A stretch of 31,576 bases of DNA from a virus, in IMG/VR virus record IMGVR_UViG_3300008012_000015, positions 1-31,576 of that record; one strand, given 5' to 3'. Below, in pieces: positions 16,129 through 22,167 of the stretch. A program made the position numbers and the translations under genes. The notes under the pieces were generated by a model, which worked only from the letters and a program-made list of their open reading frames with translations, ran no database searches and was not told where the DNA came from. The number at the start of each line of letters is the position of its first letter. The stretch's first letter is position 1.

Positions 16129-16590
16129 TTACCTCGTTGTTTCATCTACGAAAATTTCTGTTTCATAACGCCAACCCAATTGTTGTGCTCTAATGCCAAA
16201 ATTCCTTTTTAAGAATTTAGGTTTTGTATGCCAATCACTTGCTTTCAATGACAGATATAGTTTTGGTTTATGTTCATCATCTGTTTTACCAATGTCGCCG
16301 TATACTTTAATATCACCATTTTCTCTTGCCCATTCATCAGCATCGTTTTCAAAATAAACAGGACCCAACAAATAATTTCCTTTGTGTGGTTTTTGTTCTA
16401 TGTAAGCACAAGATTGTTTGACAAAAAATTTGAAAGCAGAATTAAAATTCGCATAACTTTTGCGTATGTAGTTTTTTACCTCGTTGCCTTTTTTGTCCAA
16501 CAACAAGCCTGTGCCATACTCATTATCACCTATGTGTAGGTTATGAGTTTTTGGTAGTTTTGAATAACTAACACAATATGGTTTGCCCAT
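16129..16590 (-). CDS. Hypothetical protein, 153 residues, upstream of integrase
   Basis: An unrecognised protein with a strong GGAGGAGG ribosome-binding site before its ATG. It appears mixed alpha/beta: an N-terminal region (GDNEYGTGLLLDKKGNEVKNYIRKSY), a helix (NSAFKFFVKQSCAYIEQK), then beta-like segments (YLLGPVYFEND, IKVYGDIGKTDD, PKLYLSLKASDW) and a basic C-terminus. Its stop is two bases from the integrase start, so the two are translated together. A partner of integration such as an excisionase cannot be excluded, but excisionases are usually smaller and show a winged helix that I do not see here. Confidence 0.65.
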   Translation of the reverse strand: MGKPYCVSYSKLPKTHNLHIGDNEYGTGLLLDKKGNEVKNYIRKSYANFNSAFKFFVKQSCAYIEQKPHKGNYLLGPVYFENDADEWARENGDIKVYGDIGKTDDEHKPKLYLSLKASDWHTKPKFLKRNFGIRAQQLGWRYETEIFVDETTR

Positions 16591-16623
16591 CCTATGCCTC
16601 CTCCCTTCTTTTAAATCCGTACA

Positions 16624-17184
16624 TTAGTAATTGGTTGTACAACCCATTTTCATCAAAAGTGTGTGTGTGTCATACAATTCTCTCAAATATTTGTTGGTTG
16701 CTGTTGCTCTCAGATGTTTGGATTTTTCAACAATGTCATCAGCAGTCAAATCTGTTCTACCCACACACAATTCTAAATTGTCCAAATTGGTACAATATTT
16801 CAAACTCACAGGTTTTTTCGCAACCCACCATTTCATTGGGTCGTCGCCGTGTGCTTGTGCAGTAAGTTCCATATTCAACACAGCCTTCGTTGCTTTCTTA
16901 CCCTTGTTCATCGCCGCCTGTCTCACATATTCCCAACGATACAAACCAGGTGTGTTTTCTGCATCAAAATGAAATGCACGATGTTTAACACCAGGCTGTT
17001 GTGAGTTAGACGCAAAACCTTCTTCTGTAAACCAAACAAGTCTACCACCTTGTGCTTTTAATAATTCCCTAAAAGTCCAATCAATATTCTGTGTTCCGCT
17101 GTGGCACATTTCTTGTAAAAGTTCACCACTTTTTAAAATTGCTTCTACGTGATGTGGACGTGTTATATGCCTTACAAGTGTCAT
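16624..17184 (-). CDS. Possible ADP-ribosyltransferase-fold protein
   Basis: A 186-residue protein. The start RHITRPHHVEAILKSGELLQE (residues 5-25) resembles the first core motif of DarT/KptA/PARP-like folds (H-hydrophobic-T, then a helix ending IL..G.L). Residues about 46-57 (GGRLVWFTEEGF) resemble the second core strand. A Glu in VLNMEL could be the third motif, but this is not clear. If correct, it might modify host protein or nucleic acid with ADP-ribose early in infection, as T4 Alt and Mod proteins do. It overlaps the previous gene's stop as TAATG. The fold call is tentative and it may be an unrelated phage protein. Confidence 0.5.
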   Translation of the reverse strand: MTLVRHITRPHHVEAILKSGELLQEMCHSGTQNIDWTFRELLKAQGGRLVWFTEEGFASNSQQPGVKHRAFHFDAENTPGLYRWEYVRQAAMNKGKKATKAVLNMELTAQAHGDDPMKWWVAKKPVSLKYCTNLDNLELCVGRTDLTADDIVEKSKHLRATATNKYLRELYDTHTLLMKMGCTTNY

Positions 17185-17384
17185 TATCTTTTTTCTCCCA
17201 TTATCAATAAGTTGTGCATTTTGGCATAGACATATGCTTGGTTGTACAAAGTATCATCATCTGTGTTGAAAAAATGGCCAGGTGCCGCATAATCAAAATC
17301 CCATTCAGCATCATCAACATTGCAGTCGTTGACGTGATTAATAAAGTCACCAAAGTTAATATCGTCTGTTTGTGTAATCAACAT
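17184..17384 (-). CDS. Small acidic hypothetical protein, 66 residues
   Basis: A short acidic protein (MLITQTDDINFGDFINHVNDCNVDDAEWDFDY ...), rich in Asp and Asn, with no recognised family. An in-frame ATG four codons earlier (17396) is possible. I prefer 17384 because AAGGA sits about 11 bases upstream of it, whereas it almost touches the earlier ATG. It starts at or just inside the upstream gene's end and overlaps the next gene as TAATG. Small acidic early proteins of phages often inhibit host enzymes; that is only a thought here. Confidence 0.55.
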   Translation of the reverse strand: MLITQTDDINFGDFINHVNDCNVDDAEWDFDYAAPGHFFNTDDDTLYNQAYVYAKMHNLLIMGEKR

Positions 17385-17385
17385 A

Positions 17386-17781
17386 CTATGCCACATCCTT
17401 TCTTTTTCTACCAGTGTTGGCTTCTAATGTTCGCAACAATTTTTCATCAAGTTCTGCCTGCAAATCTTTTTCAATTTGCTCGCATTTTGCTACCATCACA
17501 TCCCATTGTGTTCTTGTGTAATCGTAAACAGCCTTACGCAATTTTTGATTGTATTCGTGTTCCAAATCATCCACAACATCATATGCCTCTTTGTCAGCAG
17601 TTTTGTAATCATCGTATTTGAAACCGTGTTTCACAATATCAAATCTGCCTCTTGTCAGAGTTTGAAATACATTTCTATGTGTGCCTGTTTGTTGTGCATA
17701 ATCTGTAGTGAGTGAATGATGCACATATCTACTTGTGCCTTCATTGTCTGCCATCTTAAGTACTATTCTTTCTTCTTTCAT
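17386..17781 (-). CDS. Hypothetical coiled-coil protein, 131 residues
   Basis: The start is the ATG in the TAATG overlap with the upstream gene (MKEERIVLKMADNEG); the open frame extends nine codons further upstream but inside the neighbour. The N-terminal half contains a His- and Thr-rich segment (SRYVHHSLTTDYAQQTGTHRNVFQTL). Residues about 65-125 form a long charged helix (EAYDVVDDLEHEYNQKLRKAVYDY ... CEQIEKDLQAELDEKLLRTLE), probably a coiled coil. It ends in a basic tail RKRKD. No family is recognised. It is the second gene of the leftward operon. Confidence 0.6.
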   Translation of the reverse strand: MKEERIVLKMADNEGTSRYVHHSLTTDYAQQTGTHRNVFQTLTRGRFDIVKHGFKYDDYKTADKEAYDVVDDLEHEYNQKLRKAVYDYTRTQWDVMVAKCEQIEKDLQAELDEKLLRTLEANTGRKRKDVA

Positions 17782-18257
17782 TATTGTACCATTCCTTTCA
17801 ACAACCACGCTTTTTCTTCAGGTGTTAAATCCTGTACATATGCATCTTTGGCAATACCAATATTCAAATATTTTGTCGCCCATTTTTCAATGTCTGTCAT
17901 ATGTTGTGGGTTTCTTGCGAAATAAAACTTACCATCAAAATCAGTATCACGTTTCTTACCAGTAAGTTTTTCCCAAACATTCCAATTGGTTGCTGTTGAT
18001 ATTTTACAAATATGTTGATGTAAAAAATCTTTGTGTTTGTATTGTGGAAACACATCATTACCAAAACCAGGTATATGTTGCATTGTTTCTCTTAACATTT
18101 GCATCCACACTTGTTCTTCTGTAGTTTTTTCATCAACCCAAAACGATATATTGTACACCGCCTGTTCATTATCATCATTTGCCTCATATAAATGTTCAGG
18201 CAAATTGTTGTAAGTAACAATAACATTACTTTGTAGTTTACGCCTTTTTAGTCTCAT
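17781..18257 (-). CDS. First gene of leftward operon, hypothetical, 158 residues
   Basis: The start at MRLKRRKLQSNVIV is set by AGGAGA upstream. The longer frame to 18326 would begin inside the promoter and is unlikely. After a basic N-terminus (RLKRRK) the protein is mixed, with an acidic segment (YEANDDNEQAVYNISFWVDEKTTEEQVWMQML) and several Trp and His. The C-terminus (LTPEEKAWLLKGMVQ) is helical. No helix-turn-helix is evident. Being promoter-proximal in the leftward operon suggests an early regulatory or takeover function, but none can be assigned. Its stop overlaps the next start as TAATG. Confidence 0.6.
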   Translation of the reverse strand: MRLKRRKLQSNVIVTYNNLPEHLYEANDDNEQAVYNISFWVDEKTTEEQVWMQMLRETMQHIPGFGNDVFPQYKHKDFLHQHICKISTATNWNVWEKLTGKKRDTDFDGKFYFARNPQHMTDIEKWATKYLNIGIAKDAYVQDLTPEEKAWLLKGMVQ

Positions 18258-18305
18258 AACATTTTCTCCTTTTGTGTTTTTGTGTATGTTATGTGTATAT
18301 GTTAT
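18256..18305. promoter_or_regulatory. Possible operator repeats at the leftward promoter
   Basis: TATGTTAT occurs at 18285-18292 and again at 18298-18305, the second copy covering the -10 region of the leftward promoter. An inverted copy, ATAACAT, is at 18256-18262 next to the ribosome-binding site. TGTGTATG words also occur at 18281, 18462 and 18473. The spacing of 13 bases between direct copies and the overlap with the promoter suggest repressor binding. No repressor has been identified. Confidence 0.35.
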
Positions 18306-18326
18306 AGCCACTTTGTAATCTGTCAA
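18299..18326 (-). promoter_or_regulatory. Leftward operon promoter (sigma70-like)
   Basis: On the minus strand a perfect TTGACA (18326-18321) is followed after 16 bases by TAACAT (18304-18299; 4 of 6). It lies about 40 bases before the first gene's start at 18257 and would drive the coupled operon through the integrase. No other promoter of this quality was found within the operon. Confidence 0.55.
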
Positions 18327-18478
18327 GCCCCTTATTTTCCGCAGTTTTTGGGGGTTTTTTGACTATGTGGACAGATTTTTTTGGTAAATGTACATTTCCG
18401 TAGTAAGTAACGCCACCAAAAAAGAGATATTTTATTGGCTTTTTGGAAGGCATTTTTCATTTGTGTATGCTTTGTGTA

Positions 18479-18555
18479 TGGCTCCGCAGGTAGGATTTGA
18501 ACCTACAACCTTCTGTTCCGTAGACAGACGCTCTATCCAATTGGGCTACTGCGGA
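18479..18555 (-). tRNA. tRNA-Arg (anticodon ACG)
   Basis: A complete cloverleaf on the minus strand. The acceptor stem TCCGCAG/CTGCGGA is fully paired. The D arm contains the AATTGGATA loop, the anticodon stem TCTGT/ACAGA carries loop CTACGGA (anticodon ACG, read as ICG), and the T arm is GTAGG-TTCAAAT-CCTAC. Discriminator G and an encoded CCA follow. There is one mismatch in the D stem. It would read CGU/CGC/CGA; CGT is a common Arg codon in the phage genes. It sits upstream of the leftward promoter. It may supply tRNA, or be the attachment core that restores a host tRNA-Arg after integration. Confidence 0.93.
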
Positions 18556-18563
18556 ATACATAA

Positions 18564-18592
18564 TTTACATTATTGTCTAATTTTACTAAAAT
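18564..18592 (+). promoter_or_regulatory. Promoter giving a leaderless transcript
   Basis: TTTACA (18564-18569), exactly 17 bases, then TAAAAT (18587-18592), each 5 of 6 to the sigma70 consensus. The expected start of transcription, six to seven bases after the -10 box, falls on the A of the ATG at 18599. It is divergent from the leftward promoter, with the tRNA gene between them. Confidence 0.6.
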
Positions 18593-18598
18593 AGCAAT

Positions 18599-18838
18599 AT
18601 GGTGGATTACAAAAATATAGCATTTAATTTAGACAAAAATATAACCCAACAATGGGACACACTTGTAGATGAAGCAAAAAATTTGTTTTTAGAACATTGC
18701 AAAAACACAAAAGAATTAGACGCATTCTACGAAGAATTATGTAAAATAGATAATTTAGGTGGGCTTACGACAGATGTGTTAGCAACAGCATATGAACGAT
18801 TATCTGATGAATGGTGGGAACCAACCCCAAAAACATAA
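18599..18838 (+). CDS. Small acidic protein from a leaderless mRNA
   Basis: A 79-residue helical acidic protein (MVDYKNIAFNLDKNITQQWDTLVDEAKNLFLEHCKNTKELDAFYEELCKID ... DEWWEPTPKT). There is no Shine-Dalgarno sequence. The start codon lies at the predicted transcription start of the promoter at 18564-18592, so translation is probably leaderless. The gene is alone: a TATAAATA motif follows the stop and an intrinsic terminator ends at 18947. Its divergent position opposite the leftward operon, and leaderless start, recall the repressor side of a lambdoid switch. I see no helix-turn-helix, so a repressor role is only a hypothesis. Confidence 0.6.
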   Translation: MVDYKNIAFNLDKNITQQWDTLVDEAKNLFLEHCKNTKELDAFYEELCKIDNLGGLTTDVLATAYERLSDEWWEPTPKT

Positions 18839-18840
18839 AG

Positions 18841-18848
18841 TATAAATA
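18841..18848 (+). promoter_or_regulatory. TATAAATA motif (T4-late-like)
   Basis: TATAAATA identical to the T4 late promoter core, three bases after the stop of the leaderless gene. The only downstream content before the terminator at 18906-18947 is non-coding, so it may drive a small RNA of about 90 bases. Confidence 0.4.
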
Positions 18849-18851
18849 ATT

Positions 18852-18947
18852 GCGAGACGCAGTCAATCATAACTATGTCTCTCCTAAAACGATATGTATA
18901 TGCCTACAGCCCTGTGTTAGTTTCCATTGCACGGGGCTGTTTTTTTC
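18852..18947 (+). ncRNA. Possible small RNA ending at a strong terminator
   Basis: Between TATAAATA (18841-18848) and the terminator T-run lies about 95 bases with no credible gene. It contains one short stem, GAGAC (18854-18858) with GTCTC (18877-18881), and then the terminator hairpin. The arrangement promoter-stem-terminator is that of a small regulatory RNA, but it could simply be the 3' untranslated end of the leaderless gene. Confidence 0.3.
18906..18947 (+). terminator. Intrinsic terminator
   Basis: ACAGCCC (18906-18912) pairs with GGGCTGT (18934-18940), extended inside by GTG/CAC across a T/G mismatch. The run of eight T residues begins at 18940. This is a strong factor-independent terminator that separates the leaderless gene from the late terminase operon. 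A TAAATA motif begins five bases later. Confidence 0.85.
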
Positions 18948-18951
18948 AACA

Positions 18952-18957
18952 TAAATA
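18952..18957 (+). promoter_or_regulatory. TAAATA motif before terminase operon
   Basis: TAAATA directly after the terminator at 18906-18947 and 43 bases before the terminase small-subunit start. A terminator followed at once by this motif is repeated at 28765-28806, which supports a promoter role at the head of a late operon. Confidence 0.45.
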
Positions 18958-18994
18958 TTACACAGAACAGCAATTTACAGAAGGACATAGAACA

Positions 18995-19342
18995 ATGGCA
19001 GGTAGAAAAAAGGTAGTTGATGACAACTATGAAAAAATACTAAAGGAATTTTCCCAACAATACTTTGACAGCGAATTAGCACACGGACACGATTTATTTT
19101 CAGAAGAAGCGTGGCCCTCAAAAGATGATGCGAAATACGTTCAAAAAGCAACATTTTTAACCAATTGTAGAAAAGCACATATGCTATTGCTAAAACAAAT
19201 GGCAGTGCATATCAGCGGTTTAAACAATGCATCAGCATCAGAACCCAACAAAGATGGTGAAGCAGACAAATTGTTAAAACAAGCAATGGAAAGGTTAAAA
19301 CCAAAAGAAGAAGAAAAAGACGCTGACAAAAAAGATGAATAA
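18995..19342 (+). CDS. Probable terminase small subunit
   Basis: A 115-residue protein from ATG 18995, with AGAAGGA upstream; the longer frame from 18875 runs through the terminator and is rejected. The N-terminal two thirds are helical (DDNYEKILKEFSQQYFDSELAHG, YVQKATFLTNCRKAHMLLLKQMAVHI). The C-terminus is a highly charged tail (MERLKPKEEEKDADKKDE), as in the linker tails of small terminases. Its stop overlaps the large-subunit start as TAATG. DNA-recognition function is inferred mainly from this position. Confidence 0.65.
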   Translation: MAGRKKVVDDNYEKILKEFSQQYFDSELAHGHDLFSEEAWPSKDDAKYVQKATFLTNCRKAHMLLLKQMAVHISGLNNASASEPNKDGEADKLLKQAMERLKPKEEEKDADKKDE

Positions 19343-20775
19343 TGCAATTACCATTCAAAGTATTTTTAGACACACAAAATATCTTAAGTGGTATGACTAC
19401 CCCACAACTGCACATTGATGTAGCAGATTGGTTAGAAAACACAGGCAAGGATCCACGTAGGATATTACAAGTATTCAGGCACGCAGGCAAAAGTTACATA
19501 CTTTGTTGCTATGTGGCTTGGCGTCTTATGATGGATCCAAACTACACTTGTATTATAGTGTCAGCCAAAAAGAGTTTGGCAATGCGTAACTCAATGATGA
19601 TACGTTCTATCATTGAAAGCAATCCACTCACACAACATTTAAAAAGTGAATTGTACACTTGGCAAGCAAACCAATTTACCGTTGAAAGAGACAGCATCCA
19701 ACTTAACCCCAGTTGTACGGTTACATCAATCACATCAGGTTTCACAGGTATGCACGCCACAGAAATTATTGGTGATGACGTTGAAATAAGTTCTAACGTT
19801 ACCACAGAAGATGCACGAAACTTTTTGAAAGACAGAGTGATGGAGTTTGGTAAAATTGCAAACCAAGTTTTGCTTGTGGGGACGCCACATCATCACGCCA
19901 GTTTATATACACATTGCCAATCAATTGGTTATGACAAAGTTTTAAAAAAACCTGTGTATGACAAAGAAGGAAATCTTGCTTGGCCCAATCACGCAGATGG
20001 TATGTTCAATTGGGATTGGTTAGAAAGACAAAAAAATGAATCAACAGAAGGTGATTTTAAATCACAATACTTGTTGATACCAAGCAGTACATACGAAGCA
20101 CTTATTGAAACAAGTAAAATTGAAATATACGAAGAAGACTTTACCATACAACACATTCCACAACCAATGGGCAACTACTTGCCTGTGGTTAGGATTGGTG
20201 AAAATCAAATCACAAGAATGTGTGCAGGTTGGGACCCTGCGTTAGGATTGCGTGGCAGAGATGATAGTGTGTTGGCAATCACAGCACGTGATGACAAAGG
20301 TATAACTTATGTACACGATGTTATTGAATTAAGTGGTGCTGAAAACAAAGAATTTGACAAGCAGTGTGAAGAAATAATTATGGCTTGTGACAGGTACAAA
20401 ATTGGACACATATTTTTAGAAGAAAACTTTTCACCAACATTAAAAACAGAATTGAATAGAAAAGCACGTGAAATGAAAAAGAAAATAATTGTGATTGGTG
20501 AATTTAGAAACAGCAACAAACTAAACTTTATGGCACAACAATTAGAACCCGTTATTAAAATGGGCAAGATGCGTGTTCACAAACGTGTTTTAGAAAAAAG
20601 CCATTTTATGTCTCAATTAGAGGAGTTTCCATACAACAAAATGGATGACTGCATTGATGCCGTTTCATTAGCACTATCAAAACTACCACAACCAAATGTA
20701 GATGTTACCAAAATACCATTGATACAATCACCACTACAAATGGCAGGTGGCAAGGCAAATATTACAAATCGCTAA
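19342..20775 (+). CDS. terL: Terminase large subunit (T7 gp19 type)
   Basis: A 477-residue packaging motor. The ATPase domain has Walker A FRHAGKS (45-51), Walker B EIIGDDVE (141-148) and the coupling motif VGTPHH (179-184). The RNase H-like nuclease shows D298 in AGWDPALG, acidic residues in IFLEEN (357-362) and DD at 435-436 in KMDDCIDAVSLAL. FRHAGKS differs from the usual Gly-rich P-loop in the manner of T7-type terminases. It cuts concatemers or circular copies and drives DNA into the prohead through the portal. Together with the small subunit it lies after the fibre/lysis genes in circular order, as in T7. Confidence 0.95.
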   Translation: MQLPFKVFLDTQNILSGMTTPQLHIDVADWLENTGKDPRRILQVFRHAGKSYILCCYVAWRLMMDPNYTCIIVSAKKSLAMRNSMMIRSIIESNPLTQHLKSELYTWQANQFTVERDSIQLNPSCTVTSITSGFTGMHATEIIGDDVEISSNVTTEDARNFLKDRVMEFGKIANQVLLVGTPHHHASLYTHCQSIGYDKVLKKPVYDKEGNLAWPNHADGMFNWDWLERQKNESTEGDFKSQYLLIPSSTYEALIETSKIEIYEEDFTIQHIPQPMGNYLPVVRIGENQITRMCAGWDPALGLRGRDDSVLAITARDDKGITYVHDVIELSGAENKEFDKQCEEIIMACDRYKIGHIFLEENFSPTLKTELNRKAREMKKKIIVIGEFRNSNKLNFMAQQLEPVIKMGKMRVHKRVLEKSHFMSQLEEFPYNKMDDCIDAVSLALSKLPQPNVDVTKIPLIQSPLQMAGGKANITNR

Positions 20776-20779
20776 AGCA

Positions 20780-20785
20780 TAAATA
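20780..20785 (+). promoter_or_regulatory. TAAATA motif before the Ser/Gly-rich gene pair
   Basis: TAAATA, 27 bases before the ATG at 20807, followed by an AAGGAG ribosome-binding site. It sits at the junction between the terminase gene and the head/portal genes and has the same spacing as at 11, 8115 and 28801. Confidence 0.4.
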
Positions 20786-20806
20786 AGCATAAGGAGTACA
20801 CACATT

Positions 20807-21226
20807 ATGGGCGGATCAAGTTCAAGTAGCGGAGGTGGAGGCGGTAGCAGTAGAAGTTTACCACCACCAAGTGTTAGGGCACGTAAAAGTTATGTAACAA
20901 CACCAAGCGGAAGACCCATTTTCACTTCAAGCGGAACCAGAATTCAAAAAAGAACACCAACTCAAATACAAAGAGACAACAATAGAAACACAGGCGGCGG
21001 AGGCGGCGGCGGAGGAAATAATAATCCTGCTCCAACACCAACACCAACACCTACACCAACACCAACACCAATTGTAGATGATGGTACAGGCACAGGTAAA
21101 ATTTTAAATCCAACAATATTTTTATTACAGAGAGAACAACGTAGAAGCAGATTAGGTAGAAATTATTTTAGTTTGTTAGGCGTGAGTGAACAATTTACAG
21201 GCGCAAGAAGGAATAGTTTATTTTAG
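20807..21226 (+). CDS. Low-complexity Ser/Gly/Pro-Thr-rich virion-associated protein
   Basis: A 139-residue protein beginning MGGSSSSSGGGGGSSR. A basic middle is followed by an eight-Gly run and a (PT)n track (about residues 77-88) encoded by CCAACA-type hexamer repeats. The C-terminus is basic (QREQRRSRLGRNYFSLLG). The first 16 residues nearly match those of the next gene, so the two share a duplicated or shuffled N-terminus. No known family. It lies between terminase and portal, and AAGGAG stands before the start. The disordered, repeat-rich make-up suggests a minor structural or linker protein. Confidence 0.65.
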   Translation: MGGSSSSSGGGGGSSRSLPPPSVRARKSYVTTPSGRPIFTSSGTRIQKRTPTQIQRDNNRNTGGGGGGGGNNNPAPTPTPTPTPTPTPIVDDGTGTGKILNPTIFLLQREQRRSRLGRNYFSLLGVSEQFTGARRNSLF

Positions 21227-21919
21227 ATGGGTAGAAGTAGTTCAAGCAGTGGCGGTGGTGGCGGCAGTAGCCGTAATAAACCACGTGTAAATTTAACAAG
21301 TGCACCAATTTATACTGATGCAATCATTAGAGGCAACAGAAGTGCGAGAAATGAAGTTAGAGTACAGAACACCACACAAGCCATAACAAAACAGCAGATT
21401 GCCAATCCAAACCGTATGCAAGGCAAAGATGATAGCCGTCGTGTTTGGGATGCTGTGGCGAATAAAAAGGGCAACTATGTAATGGATAGCAAAGGCAACG
21501 CTCTCCGTACCAAAAGCGGTAGCATAGTTATGACACGACAAGGTAGAAAAGAATATGAAGCGGAAATGTCTCGTATTCCTTTGTCTGAAGCCCAAGTTAA
21601 GTCACAGCAAAAAGTATTAAATATAATGAGTATACCACTTATGTTTGTGCCAGGTGGTGGAATCATTGGTAGTGCAATGCGTAATAATATGAAACGTAAT
21701 CATTATGCGGGTGGGGACAAGGTATTCACCTACAAAGGTGGTACTGAACTTACACAAGCAGAACAAAATGAAATTGCTACTGAAACAATGAAGGCACAAG
21801 GCAAAGAAATTGAAGGACAAGTTGATTTGAAAAAGAGAAAGCCAAAAGGCAATTTTTTAACAAGAATGATTAGCGAAACATTTGGCGCTAAACAAAATTT
21901 AGGCGGAGGTAATTTTTAA
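21227..21919 (+). CDS. Paralogue with shared Ser/Gly N-terminus, hypothetical
   Basis: A 230-residue protein whose ATG follows the previous stop without a gap. It begins MGRSSSSSGGGGGSSR, like its neighbour, then diverges. Residues about 60-115 are basic and mixed. A hydrophobic Gly-rich segment (VLNIMSIPLMFVPGGGIIGSAM, about 125-146) could insert in or touch a membrane. The C-terminus is basic and Gly-rich. No family is recognised. The hydrophobic middle would fit a minor virion protein or a lysis-related function, but evidence is thin. Confidence 0.65.
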   Translation: MGRSSSSSGGGGGSSRNKPRVNLTSAPIYTDAIIRGNRSARNEVRVQNTTQAITKQQIANPNRMQGKDDSRRVWDAVANKKGNYVMDSKGNALRTKSGSIVMTRQGRKEYEAEMSRIPLSEAQVKSQQKVLNIMSIPLMFVPGGGIIGSAMRNNMKRNHYAGGDKVFTYKGGTELTQAEQNEIATETMKAQGKEIEGQVDLKKRKPKGNFLTRMISETFGAKQNLGGGNF

Positions 21920-22167
21920 TGGGTGGAATATTTTCAAAACCAAAAGTGCCAGACCCACTTGAAGTGGCAAGAGCAAATGAACAGGCACGTAAAGAAGCAC
22001 AAGACAAGGCTGATGCAGAGCAGAGAGAGGCAGACGCTCGCTTTCAAGCAAGTGAAGAACGAAGTAGACAACGTCAACGTAGAGGAAGAAGCCAGTTGAT
22101 TGCGAATCCATCAGGTTATTTAGGTGTAACAGATGATTTTTACAATCCAACGAACTTATTATATTAG
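21919..22167 (+). CDS. Small charged protein next to portal
   Basis: An 82-residue protein starting MGGIFSKPKVPDPLEVARANEQ. A long Glu/Arg/Ala helix (about 20-60) is followed by a basic patch RQRQRRGRSQ and a conserved-looking C-terminus (PSGYLGVTDDFYNPTNLLY). Proteins opening MGGIFxxPK next to the portal are common in podoviruses and are usually annotated as hypothetical or tail-assembly proteins. It starts in a TAATG overlap with GGAGG upstream and ends directly at the portal start. The function is unknown. Confidence 0.7.
   Translation: MGGIFSKPKVPDPLEVARANEQARKEAQDKADAEQREADARFQASEERSRQRQRRGRSQLIANPSGYLGVTDDFYNPTNLLY

Noticed and set aside
18315-18361. GTCAAGCCCC...GGGGGTTTTTTGAC inverted repeat as a terminator
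   Set aside because: CCCC/GGGG with an 18-base loop and flanking GTCAA/TTGAC overlaps the leftward -35 box; it may be regulatory, but stem strength is too low to call a terminator.
18388-18594. Plus-strand open frame containing PQVGFEPTTFCSVDRRSIQLGYCG
   Set aside because: This is the well-known translation of a tRNA gene on the opposite strand; it overlaps the tRNA-Arg exactly.
18875-18994. Upstream extension of the terminase small-subunit frame
   Set aside because: It runs through the intrinsic terminator at 18906-18947 and lacks a ribosome-binding site; ATG 18995 has AGAAGGA.
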